Assembly: GCA_036570425.1 (NCBI GenBank)
Contig: DATCYF010000003.1
Location: 124,001 to 188,000, forward strand
DNA from: Rhizorhapis sp036570425
GTDB lineage: Bacteria > Pseudomonadota > Alphaproteobacteria > Sphingomonadales > Sphingomonadaceae
Length of the DNA: 64,000 nt
Direction: 5' to 3'
Under the pieces are notes generated by a model that was given only the letters and a program-made list of their open reading frames with translations, ran no database searches and had not been told where the DNA came from. Both the position numbers and the translations under genes were made by a program. This document shows, piece by piece, positions 15,501 through 24,345 of this stretch (positions within the stretch are counted from its first letter, which is position 1; each line of letters begins with the position of its first letter).

Positions 15501-18500
15501 ATGACAACGCACCTTGGTCTCGACATTGGAACCAACAGCATCGGCTGGTGCCTGTATGATAGCGACAGCATCCGGGACATCGGCGTGCGCATTTTTTCGG
15601 ATGGGCGCGATCCCAAGTCCGGCGCGTCGCTAGCGGTCGATCGGCGCAATGCGCGCGCTATGCACCGCAGGCGGGACCGCTACTTGCGTCGCCGCTCGGC
15701 CTTGTTACAGGCACTCGTCGAAACCGGGTTGATGCCCGTCGACGCAAAGGACGCCAGGGCGCTGGCCGGTTGCGATCCCTATGACTTGCGCAAGCGCGGC
15801 CTGGATGAACGGCTGGAGCCTCATGAGATCGGCCGCGCGCTGTTTCACCTCAACCAGCGGCGCGGCTTCAAGTCCAACCGCAAGGCCGAGCGCAAATCGG
15901 GCGACGACAAGGAAAGTGGCAAGATCGCGACTGGTGCGAAAGCGCTAGACATCGCGATGGAGGAAGATGGCGCGCGGACCTATGGCGAGTTTCTGGCAGG
16001 CCGCAAAACAAAGCGCGTGCGGATGCCGCTCGGCGGCGAAGGCTATGATTTCTATCCCGAGCGCCGCCATCTGGAGCATGAGTTCGATTGCTTTTGGGCC
16101 GCACAGGCGCAGCATCACGCCGCCCTGCTGATCGACGCCGCGCGCGATCGGCTGCGCCGCATCATTTTCTTTCAGCGTCCGTTGAAAGCGCCCAAGGTCG
16201 GCGGATGCACCTTCTTCAACGAAGAGCCGCGCCTGCCCAAGGCGCATCCGCTCTTTCAGGAGCGGCGGCTGTATGAAGAGGTCAACCAGCTGGAAATCAC
16301 GCAGGCGGGGGCCGCTTCGCGCAAGCTGACATTCGATCAGCGCGATGCGATTATCCTCAAACTCAAATCCGCAAAGACGGCCAGCTTCCATCCCACTCTG
16401 GCAAGATTGTTGAAACTCGCCGATGGTGAGAGCTTTAACAAGGCGAGCGACAATCGCACGGGTCTGACCGGCGACGAGATATTCGCCGCGTTTAGCCACA
16501 AAAATTGCTTCGGCCCGCGCTGGGCGCATTTCGACGCTGGCGTGCAATGGTCGATCATCGAGGCGGTGGCCGAAGAGGAGGACCCGGTTCGCCTGCACGA
16601 GTGGCTGATGACAGCACATGGCGTGACGGCCGAACAGGCGGGCACCGTCGGCCGCATTCATCTGCCCGAAGGGCATGGGCGGCTAGGCGAAACGGCGACG
16701 CGGCTGATCGTGGAGCAGTTGAAGACCGGCCATATCGACGGGCGGCCGCTCACCTATAACGAGGCGGTGGAAGCGGCGCTTGGCAAGTCGCACAGCGATT
16801 TTCGCACCGGTGAAGTGCTGGACTTCCTGCCCTATTATGGTGAGATGCTGAGCCGCGAAATTCCGCCCGGCACGCTCGATCCGAACGACGACGACGAGAC
16901 CCGCTGGGGCAAGATAACCAATCCCACCGTCCATATCGGGCTGAACCAGCTCCGCCGCCTGCTCAATGCCATTATCCGCGTGCATGGCCGCCCGGACGAG
17001 ATCGTCGTGGAACTCGCACGCGAATTGAAACTGAACGAAAAGGACAAGGCCAAATACAACAAGGAGCTGGGCGAGAATACGCGAAAGGCCCAGGCGCGAT
17101 CAGGCAAGCTGGCGGAACTGGGACAGACCGACCACGGCGGCAATCGCATGTTGCTGCGTTTGTGGGAGGAACTCAGCCCGAACAGCGCGCTCAATCACTT
17201 CTGCCCCTTCTGTGCGAAGCCGCTTCCCATTCACATGCTGTTCGATGGTCAGGCGGAAGTGGAGCACATCCTCCCCTATTCCCGCACCTTTGACGACAGC
17301 GCCGCCAACAAGGTCATCGCGCACCGGTCCTGCAACCGCGAGAAGGGCAATCAGACACCGTGGGAAAAATGGGGTGGAACGCCGCGCTGGGACGCCATCG
17401 CCGAACAGGTCGCTCACCTCGACAAGCGCAAGCAGTGGCGTTTCGCCCCCGACGCAATGGAGCGATTCGAGAAGGATGGCGGCTTCATCGCCCGGCAACT
17501 GACCGATACGCAGTATCTGGCCCGCATGGCGCGAACCTATCTGTCGAGTCTCTACCCCGAGCGTCCATCGGATCGGTTGCCCGGTGATGGTGTTAAGGGC
17601 GTTTATGTAGTCCCGGGCCGTATGACGGCGATGCTTCGGAGACTTTGGGGCCTCAACGAACTCCTCCCCGATCATAACTATGTCGAGAATCCGCACAGCG
17701 GCGCGCCAAAGAACCGCCTCGATCATCGCCATCATGCTATCGACGCCGCAGTCGTCGGTGCGACCACGCGCGACCTGCTTAACAAGATTTCAAAAGCGGC
17801 CGGCCGGGCGGAGGAACAGAATCTCGACAAGCTGTTTGACGGCCTGCCGACACCTTGGGATGGTTTCCGCGAAGACTTACGTGAGTCCCTTGCGCGTGTC
17901 GTCGTCAGTCACAAGGCAGATCATGGTCGCCGTAGGAAACCTGCCAAAGACCGCGACGCGACAGCGGCAAGGCTGCACAACGATACCGCTTATGGCCTGA
18001 CGGGTTTGACCAGTGACAGCGGCCTGCCAATCGTCGTCCATCGCGTGCCGCTGACCAGCCTCAAACCCGCCGATCTGTCCAGTCCCGACCGCATCCCCGA
18101 TGCCGCACTGCGTGACGCGCTGTGGCGCGCGACACGCGATCTGTCTGGCAAGGAGTTTGAAAAGGCGCTGCTCGACTTTTCCCGTAAAGACCCGGTGTTC
18201 AAAGGGATACGGCGAGTGCGGGTGAGGGAAGGTTTGAAGGTCATTCCTGTGCGCGACAAATCCGGCGTGGCCTATAAGGGCTACAAGGGAGACGCCAACG
18301 CCCGGTTTGATGTGTGGCAATTGCCGGACGGCAAATGGACGGCTGCGGTAGTTTCGATGTTCGACGCGCATCGGCACGATTTTATCCCCGAGCGCCCGCA
18401 TCCGGCGGCAAAGAAGATCATGAGTCTTCGTCAGAATGATCTCATCGCGATCGAGAAGGACGGTGTTTTCCGGGAAATCGTGCGCGTGGTAAAGTTCGGC

Positions 18501-18686
18501 GCAAACGGTCAGATCACGATTGCCGCACATCAGGAAGCTGGCCCGCTCAAGGAGCGGGATGCCAAGCCCAATGATCTTGATCCATTCAAATATTCATCGC
18601 CTACTGCTGGCGGCCTCAAGAAGATGAGAGCCCGTCAGGTTCGCATCGATGAACTCGGGCGTATCTTCGATCCCGGGCCGCGTTAA
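15501..18686 (+). CDS. cas9: CRISPR-associated endonuclease Cas9 (type II-C)
   Basis: The 1061-residue protein is the crRNA/tracrRNA-guided DNA endonuclease of a type II system; its length fits compact II-C enzymes. RuvC-I is GLDIGTNSIGW with Asp8. The Arg-rich bridge helix is RNARAMHRRRDRYLRRR. RuvC-II is IVVELARELKL with Glu504. The HNH domain has EVEHILPYSRTFDDSAANKV with His589 and a CPFC pair just before it that may bind zinc. RuvC-III is DHRHHAIDAAVVG with His745 and Asp748. All catalytic residues are present, so it should cut. The ATG at 15501 has AAGGGGG upstream; a GTG at 15483 is less likely. It is followed by cas1 and cas2 and lies divergent from the tracrRNA. Confidence 0.95.
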   Translation: MTTHLGLDIGTNSIGWCLYDSDSIRDIGVRIFSDGRDPKSGASLAVDRRNARAMHRRRDRYLRRRSALLQALVETGLMPVDAKDARALAGCDPYDLRKRGLDERLEPHEIGRALFHLNQRRGFKSNRKAERKSGDDKESGKIATGAKALDIAMEEDGARTYGEFLAGRKTKRVRMPLGGEGYDFYPERRHLEHEFDCFWAAQAQHHAALLIDAARDRLRRIIFFQRPLKAPKVGGCTFFNEEPRLPKAHPLFQERRLYEEVNQLEITQAGAASRKLTFDQRDAIILKLKSAKTASFHPTLARLLKLADGESFNKASDNRTGLTGDEIFAAFSHKNCFGPRWAHFDAGVQWSIIEAVAEEEDPVRLHEWLMTAHGVTAEQAGTVGRIHLPEGHGRLGETATRLIVEQLKTGHIDGRPLTYNEAVEAALGKSHSDFRTGEVLDFLPYYGEMLSREIPPGTLDPNDDDETRWGKITNPTVHIGLNQLRRLLNAIIRVHGRPDEIVVELARELKLNEKDKAKYNKELGENTRKAQARSGKLAELGQTDHGGNRMLLRLWEELSPNSALNHFCPFCAKPLPIHMLFDGQAEVEHILPYSRTFDDSAANKVIAHRSCNREKGNQTPWEKWGGTPRWDAIAEQVAHLDKRKQWRFAPDAMERFEKDGGFIARQLTDTQYLARMARTYLSSLYPERPSDRLPGDGVKGVYVVPGRMTAMLRRLWGLNELLPDHNYVENPHSGAPKNRLDHRHHAIDAAVVGATTRDLLNKISKAAGRAEEQNLDKLFDGLPTPWDGFREDLRESLARVVVSHKADHGRRRKPAKDRDATAARLHNDTAYGLTGLTSDSGLPIVVHRVPLTSLKPADLSSPDRIPDAALRDALWRATRDLSGKEFEKALLDFSRKDPVFKGIRRVRVREGLKVIPVRDKSGVAYKGYKGDANARFDVWQLPDGKWTAAVVSMFDAHRHDFIPERPHPAAKKIMSLRQNDLIAIEKDGVFREIVRVVKFGANGQITIAAHQEAGPLKERDAKPNDLDPFKYSSPTAGGLKKMRARQVRIDELGRIFDPGPR

Positions 18687-18734
18687 CCAGTCATTATCCA
18701 TGATGTGCCAGCCTGCGCTCCCGAAAGGCTGGCC

Positions 18735-19667
18735 ATGGACCGTATTGTCGATATTGCCACAAATGACCTCCATCTGTCCGCTTATCGCGGATTTCTCGTC
18801 GTCAGCCTTGATCGCCAGGAACAGGGGCGCGTCGCGCTCGACGATATTCAGGCGGTCATCGTTCATGCCCATGGCGTAACCTGGACGACCAGCCTTGTCG
18901 TCGCACTTGCCGAACGCGGTGCAATCATGGTGATGTGTGCGGCCAACCATTCCCCGGTGGCCATCATGTCACCCATTGATGGTCATCACGCTCAGGCTGC
19001 CAGAATGCGGGCACAATGGGAGGCACCGCGTCCCCTTTTCAAACAGCTTTGGCAGAAGATCATCGTCGCCAAGATTTCCATGCAAGCCTCGTTGCTGGGG
19101 GCGCAAGGCAGGGATGAAGCTAATGCACTGACCCTGATAGCACGGCGCGTTCGTTCCGGTGATCCAGACAATCTGGAGGCGCAGGCAGCGCGAAAATACT
19201 GGCCCGCCCTGCTGGGGAGCGATTTCCGTCGGGATCAGAATGCCGATGGTCCAAATGCCCTTCTGAACTATGGCTACACTGTCGTGCGATCCTGCGTCGC
19301 AAGGTCGATCATCGGCGCGGGGCTTCACCCGGCAATCGGGCTGCACCACCACAACCGCCTTAACGGCTTCGCGCTGGCCGACGATTTGGTCGAGCCGTTC
19401 CGGCCGCTTGTTGACGCGCTGGTCCGACGGATGATCGAGGAAGGCATCCATACCGTCACCTCCGAAGCGAAACAGCGGCTGGCGCGCCTGATCGGCCATG
19501 ATCTACGCTTGGGCGGAGCAGTCTCGCCCCTGTCCGTGGCAACCCAGCGCCTGGCGCAATCGCTTGCCCGAAGTTTCGAAGAACGCAAATCGGCACTGGC
19601 TCTGTTTGATCCGCCCGATCCCCTCGATTGGGCCTCGCTCGGGCAACCGGTGGCGATCGAACCATGA
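18735..19667 (+). CDS. cas1: CRISPR integrase Cas1
   Basis: About 310 residues of a type II Cas1, the integrase that with Cas2 inserts new spacers at the leader end of the array. The beta-domain (DIATNDLHLSAYRGFLVVSL) is followed by the alpha-helical catalytic domain with ARKYWPALLG (conserved Glu/Tyr region), the GLHPAIGLHHHN stretch with the catalytic His, and ALADDLVEPFRPLVD with the metal-binding Asp. The start could be a GTG at 18705; the ATG at 18735 begins the family-like MDRIVDI. It lies 48 bp after cas9 and overlaps cas2 by 4 bp, so the three form one operon. Confidence 0.93.
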   Translation: MDRIVDIATNDLHLSAYRGFLVVSLDRQEQGRVALDDIQAVIVHAHGVTWTTSLVVALAERGAIMVMCAANHSPVAIMSPIDGHHAQAARMRAQWEAPRPLFKQLWQKIIVAKISMQASLLGAQGRDEANALTLIARRVRSGDPDNLEAQAARKYWPALLGSDFRRDQNADGPNALLNYGYTVVRSCVARSIIGAGLHPAIGLHHHNRLNGFALADDLVEPFRPLVDALVRRMIEEGIHTVTSEAKQRLARLIGHDLRLGGAVSPLSVATQRLAQSLARSFEERKSALALFDPPDPLDWASLGQPVAIEP

Positions 19668-19993
19668 ATCTAAGTGGATACCGGCTGATGTGGATATTCG
19701 TAATGTTCGACCTGCCGGTGGACACCAAGGAACACGCGCGCGAAGCGACGAAATTCCGGGAATTTCTGCTTGATGAAGGCTTTGAAATGAGCCAATTTTC
19801 GATCTATGCTCGGTTCTGCAATGGCAAAGAACACTATGAGACTTACCTTCGGCGAATCGAGGCTCATCTGCCCGAACGCGGAGAGATTCATGTGCTCAAC
19901 TTTACCGACAAGCAGTATGAAAATATCATCCGGTTTTCGAGCCAGCGCCGTCAGCGACAACGAAAAAACCCGGATCAGCTCGCCATGTTTTGA
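19664..19993 (+). CDS. cas2: CRISPR adaptation protein Cas2
   Basis: The 109-residue protein has the Cas2 ferredoxin-like fold: first strand LMWIFVMFDLPVDT with the conserved Asp, then EFLLDEGFEMSQFSIYARFC and the C-terminal GEIHVLNFTDKQYENIIRF. It dimerises and bridges two Cas1 dimers in the spacer-integration complex. It starts at an ATGA overlap with cas1. The CRISPR array begins 72 bp after its stop and is read towards it. Confidence 0.93.
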   Translation: MNLSGYRLMWIFVMFDLPVDTKEHAREATKFREFLLDEGFEMSQFSIYARFCNGKEHYETYLRRIEAHLPERGEIHVLNFTDKQYENIIRFSSQRRQRQRKNPDQLAMF

Positions 19994-20065
19994 TGATTCG
20001 CCGCATTTTTGCGGTGACAGATGGGAGCTTTTCCAGTCTCAATTCAACCAGTTAAGCACCCATCA

Positions 20066-20959
20066 GTCATAGCATTTCAGAAATCGCGGTCCAGCTGCAA
20101 CTGATGGTGGCTTCGGCGTGCGCACGATCAAGTCATAGCATTTCAGAAATCGCGGTCCAGCTGCAACACCTTGCTCCACGTCGCCGCCTCGCCGGGAGTC
20201 ATAGCATTTCAGAAATCGCGGTCCAGCTGCAACTACGGATGATGCAATGTCCGTTGTGCTTGAGTCATAGCATTTCAGAAATCGCGGTCCAGCTGCAACA
20301 CATTTCATGGTGCCTGAATGACAGACGCAGTCATAGCATTTCAGAAATCGCGGTCCAGCTGCAACTGAGGCGGTGAGGGGTGCTTATATGGCCGGGTCAT
20401 AGCATTTCAGAAATCGCGGTCCAGCTGCAACTGGCGTCTCAGACCAGGTTCAGGCGCAATAGTCATAGCATTTCAGAAATCGCGGTCCAGCTGCAACCAA
20501 CATGATTCGCTAATCTTTGACGCAATAGTCATAGCATTTCAGAAATCGCGGTCCAGCTGCAACTTCTTCGCTACGTCAATGACGAAGCTGCTCGTCATAG
20601 CATTTCAGAAATCGCGGTCCAGCTGCAACCGTCAATCACATAGTCATCTTCCCAGAAGTGTCATAGCATTTCAGAAATCGCGGTCCAGCTGCAACCTGAT
20701 CTACATCGTCGGCGCGTTGCTGCTGGTCATAGCATTTCAGAAATCGCGGTCCAGCTGCAACTGTATGCGGCGGCGATCACGTCCGACCTGCGTCATAGCA
20801 TTTCAGAAATCGCGGTCCAGCTGCAACTCATAGGCAAACTTGATCTTGTCCGAGAAAGTCATAGCATTTCAGAAATCGCGGTCCAGCTGCAACAACGTGT
20901 AAGGCGGGGTCGCTCCGGAAATGGTCATAGCATTTCAGAAATCGCGGTCCAGCTGCAAC
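20066..20959 (-). CRISPR. CRISPR array, 14 identical 36-bp repeats, 13 spacers
   Basis: Repeats start at 20066 and recur every 66 bp to 20924; all 14 copies are identical 36-mers and every spacer is exactly 30 nt. In the crRNA orientation (minus strand) the repeat begins GTTGCAGCTGGACCGCGATT and ends AAATGCTATGAC, the same layout as the Neisseria II-C repeat. The direction is set by the tracrRNA, whose anti-repeat complements this strand. The 3' end of each repeat contains TGCTATGAC, like an extended -10 box, with TGGACC 16 bp upstream, so each repeat may carry its own promoter. No degenerate terminal repeat is present, which hides the leader-distal end. Confidence 0.97.
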
Positions 20960-21182
20960 AACGGTCAACCACAAACCTCGCGGGGGGGGGGGGGCGACCG
21001 CGCTCCTGAAAATGAACGCGCGGTAGATCGTCGACACGGCATCCTCAATGAGTCTGCAACAGCGTCCCAGCAAGACCCGACACATACCATCAAGCCCCAC
21101 GCAAAATGTGGGAACATATGTGGGCCTGACTTTCTCGGTTCGCCATTTTATCATGTAAAATCAGCATGATAGAATGGTTGAC
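20960..21182. other. CRISPR flank with 13-G tract
   Basis: This flank is the region upstream of the array in crRNA orientation and may be the leader. It contains an uninterrupted run of 13 G at 20982-20994 and GTGGGAA-type repeats near 21105-21125. No gene is supported. The remaining bases to the HsdR fragment at 21394 also lack a recognisable gene. Confidence 0.5.
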
Positions 21183-21197
21183 TGGTGCCCAGAAGAG
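21183..21197 (+). repeat. 15-bp direct repeat, att-like (copy 1)
   Basis: TGGTGCCCAGAAGAG is repeated exactly at 25785-25799. Its complement, CTCTTCTGGGCACCA, looks like the 3' end of a tRNA with encoded CCA, a usual target of P4-type integrases. Together the copies bracket the restriction remnant and the intact integrase. Confidence 0.6.
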
Positions 21198-21393
21198 GAT
21201 TAGCCGCTGGCACACCAAAACTCTAGGATTTCTGCGGGGTTCCTAGACGCTTCATGCTCGGTTTGTGCCCTGTTTTTGTACCGTCTGCAAGGGATAATGA
21301 GGCCCACCTTTCGAGTTCTGAAACGTACCGGTAAACGGAGCTGCGACCAGCAAAGCAGCGGCCTCCGTAGCAGCTTCAAGACGAACGACGATT

Positions 21394-22071
21394 GTGACAG
21401 AAACCGTCGATTACAGCGCCTACGAGGACCAGATCAGAAGACTGGTTGATCGCTATGTTGTGGGCGAGGACGTGGAGAACGTGGACGGCGTTCTGATCGT
21501 CAACGAGCTTGGAAATCAGCAGGCCGCCGAAACATGGTCTCCTGAGAAAACCCGCAACGAAACCGACATCATCCGATCCAGAGTCCGCAAGACGATCGAG
21601 CAAGAACTGGCCGATGATCCCTATGCGCAGCTGTTCTTTTCCGACCTTCTCAAGCGAGCCATTGCGGAAGCATCCGCGCTTTTCGACCACCCGTACAAGC
21701 AATACATCCTGTTCAAAGATTTAGAAGAAAAGCTCGCCGCCAAGTCGGTCGGCGACCTACCCAAACGCCTCGACGGTCACCGCCATGCGCGCGCCTATTT
21801 CGGGATTATCCGGTTGGAGATGGGAGGCGCGGCCGTAAACGGGGATGAACAAGAAGAGTTTATCCGGGCAGCGCTGGATATGGAGACATCCGTCGAGAGC
21901 GCCATCGCGGAAAATTCGCTGAACCCGGCAAACATTGAAGCGGCTATCCGAAAAGCGTTGTTGCCGCGCCTGTTTGGCCTGACCGGCTTGGACAAGGCAA
22001 AGGTAATTACCGAGAGGATTGTTGAGGTAACCCGCATCGGACTTGCTCGCGGCAGTGGCGCGAAGACATGA
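21394..22071 (+). pseudogene. hsdR: HsdR C-terminal fragment, inverted
   Basis: The 225-codon frame is the C-terminal part of a type I restriction subunit R (SAYEDQIRRLVDRYVVGEDV, TRNETDIIRSRVRKTIEQEL, DHPYKQYILFKDLEEKL). The preceding part of the same protein lies on the opposite strand and breaks off at QDAQET (about 22155), while this piece begins with ETVDYSAYED, so the two would join if this segment were turned round. The start is a GTG produced at the breakpoint. It cannot act alone. Confidence 0.75.
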
Positions 22072-22155
22072 TCGTTCGATACGGCGACCAAGAGGTTTCG
22101 TGCGTCGTTCGACAGACCGCTGCTGTCATGGGCCGTATCCGCATCCACGTTTCCT
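22068..22155 (+). pseudogene. Start of a YgjP-like (DUF45) metallohydrolase gene, truncated
   Basis: An ATGA overlap with the HsdR fragment opens MIVRYGDQEVSCVVRQTAAV and then GRIRIHV, which resembles the N-terminus of YgjP/DUF45 proteins often encoded beside type I restriction genes. It stops at the inversion breakpoint, losing the HExxH domain. The call rests on a short stretch. Confidence 0.4.
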
Positions 22156-22717
22156 GTGCGTCCTGTTTCACGATCTTGCGCAGGTTGGTGAAGAATTTGA
22201 GGTCGCGTTTGTACTCTGCAATCTGTCGCTCGGTGATCGACGTGTCCTCGAAGAACGAACGCGATCCCAGAGCGAGTTTCAAACACATGCCGTAAGCTGT
22301 CAGGGCCTCATAGAAATCCTCCCTGATCTTCTGGTTATGGTCGATCGGTGTTCCGTCCTCGCTTTCGCAGGTCTGCGGCACCAGCAGCTGCCGATACTGC
22401 TCGATATCGGCCCTGTTCTTGACCGGCTTGAAGATCGTCCAGAGGTCGGCGTGGAGGTTCGGCAATCGCTTATACTCGGTGCTGACGTCGGCATAGAGTT
22501 CGTCAATGTCGTTGAGATCGAAGCCGCCCTGCGTGCGTTCAGCGAGGTCTTGATATTCCGTGAGCGCGGTATCCAGCGCCTTCAGGATTCCTCGATAGTC
22601 GATGAGCAAACCGTACTTCTTCTGCTCATGCAGCCGGTTCACACGGGCGATGGCCTGGATCAGATTATGCTGTTCGAGCTTCTTGTCGATGTAAAGGACA
22701 GCATTGCGCGGCTCTTC
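22153..22717 (-). pseudogene. hsdR: HsdR middle fragment
   Basis: The frame EPRNAVLYIDKKLEQHNLIQ, then ARVNRLHEQKKYGLLIDYRG, is the end of the helicase part and the following region of a type I restriction subunit R, running to FTNLRKIVKQDAQET at about 22155. Upstream it is joined out of frame to the HsdR N-terminus, with roughly the whole DEAD-box helicase core missing. Downstream it is cut by the inversion. It is debris of the same gene as the fragments at 21394 and 22660. Confidence 0.75.
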
Positions 22718-24333
22718 AGGATCGCCGCGCGCGGATCGGTTTCCTTCGCGATGTTCTTAATCTGGCGGAAATGGTCCTCGGAAAACTCCTCCTCGCGCCA
22801 TTGCGCCCAGAATTTTCGCGGGGTTCTGGTGGTGCCATAGCGGCCGTCAGTCATGCCAATAGACAGCAGCAGATGGGCATAGGCGAACAGGTGCGGGATT
22901 TCCTCCTGCCCCTGGTTGCGGATCGTCTGGCTTATGCCTTCGTCCACCATCGACTTGTTGGGATTACCGCTGTCGGGCCGCTTGGCCTCGATCACCAGCA
23001 GCGGGATGCCGTTGACGAAGCCGACGATATCAGGGCGCCGCGTGTGCGTGCCGGGCACGGCGAGCACCTCCATCTCCTCGCTGGCGACAAAGCTGTTCGC
23101 CAGCGGGTGCGCCCAGTCGATGATCGGCACGGTGACGCTATGCTTCTTCCCGTCAACGAACTCGGTGACGGTAACGCCCAGCGTAATTGCGTTGTAGAGC
23201 TTCTCGTTAGCGGTAGTTAGCCCTTCGTTGAGCGCGGGCGACGTCAATTCGCGAACGATCTGGTCGATTGCGTTGGTCGAAAGCGGATAGGTCCGCCCCC
23301 TGTAGTCGAACGTGCGCCGTCGGAGCTGCTCGACCAGCAGATTGCGCAGCACCATGTGCATCGGCTTGCGGTTTTTCGCCATGGCTTCCGCGAATTCCAG
23401 GAAGGCGACGGTAATGCGGTTCAGCGTCTCCATCTCCTCATCCTGCAGATAGTTTTTGGCGATCTGCGCATCCTGTTTCGTCGGCAGGCGGCCCTGCTTC
23501 TCGCCGGGCCAGCTGGTCAGCCCCATCATCGGCTTGGCGGCATCGGCGCGCGCCAGCTTGGTTTCCGCCGCCGTCTGGCCATGGGCGGCGTGGTGCATCT
23601 TGTTCTGGACCGTCTGGAAGAACTGCGTGCTCGTCTCCGCCCTAGGATCATAGTCCACGGCAGTCGCGTAGATATCGAGCACCTTCTTGTAGAACAGCTT
23701 TTCCGACGCGCGGATGTCGCGGATGCGGGCGAGCAGCTCCTCGAAATAGTCGTTGTCCGGCTCCTTCAGCCGGTCGTCGTCCATGACGAAGCCCTTGACG
23801 AGATACTCGCTCAGCGCCTCCGATGCCCAGCGCCGGAATTGCATGCCGCGCAGTGATCGCACGCGGAAGCCAACTGCGAGGATCATTTGCAGGTTGTAGA
23901 GCAAAATCTGGCGGGAAACCTTGCGTTTGCCCTCGGTTTGAACTGTCAAGTTTTCTTTGACAGTTGCCTCTTCCTCCAGCTCGCCCTCGTCCAGAATGTT
24001 CCGAACATGCAGGCTGATGCTCTGCTTGGTCGTCTGGAACAGCTCGGCCATCTCGGCCTGGCTCAGCCATACGCTGCTGTCGCTCGCCTGTCCAATCTCG
24101 AAAGGATCGTCCGTATCAAAACCGTGCTCGCACGTACCGGTCTGTCTCGTTCGACCCTCTACCGCAAAATTGCGGAAGGCACGTTCCCTTGCCAGGTCAA
24201 GATTAGCGTCCACGGCGCTGGCTGGCGGGAGTCTGCCGTCAACCGTTGGATCGCCGATCCCATAGGATATCGTGAAGAGCAGCCCATCAGATATCATAAT
24301 TCGCAATTCCAGGTTGGCATCGCCAGGATACAA
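22660..24333 (-). pseudogene. Chimeric RhuM-HsdR reading frame
   Basis: A 557-codon frame made of three unrelated parts. Residues 1-79 are antisense to an alpA gene and mean nothing. Residues 80-326 are a RhuM/Fic-associated virulence-type protein (VWLSQAEMAELFQTTKQSIS, LAVGFRVRSLRGMQFRRWAS) lacking both ends. Residues 327 to about 545 are the N-terminal nuclease domain of HsdR (LNEGLTTANEKLYNAITLGV; RRPDIVGFVNGIPLLVIEAK with the D-ExK catalytic core). The RhuM-HsdR join is in frame. The HsdR part ends by frameshift where the helicase was deleted. A stable product is possible but restriction activity is not, because no motor domain remains. Confidence 0.75.
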
Positions 24334-24345
24334 GGCACGCGCTAA
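24091..24345 (+). pseudogene. AlpA-family regulator, 5'-truncated
   Basis: The frame reads ERIVRIKTVLARTGLSRSTL then YRKIAEGTFPCQVKISVHGA, a nearly complete AlpA, and ends at 24345. Its first few codons and any start are lost at the junction with the truncated RhuM gene, which begins at the same point on the other strand. It is a clear homologue of the broken copy at 12264-12475. Confidence 0.65.

Noticed and set aside
20063..20833. Repetitive frames through the CRISPR array on both strands
   Set aside because: The 66-bp period is divisible by three, so repeats keep frames open; they are not proteins.
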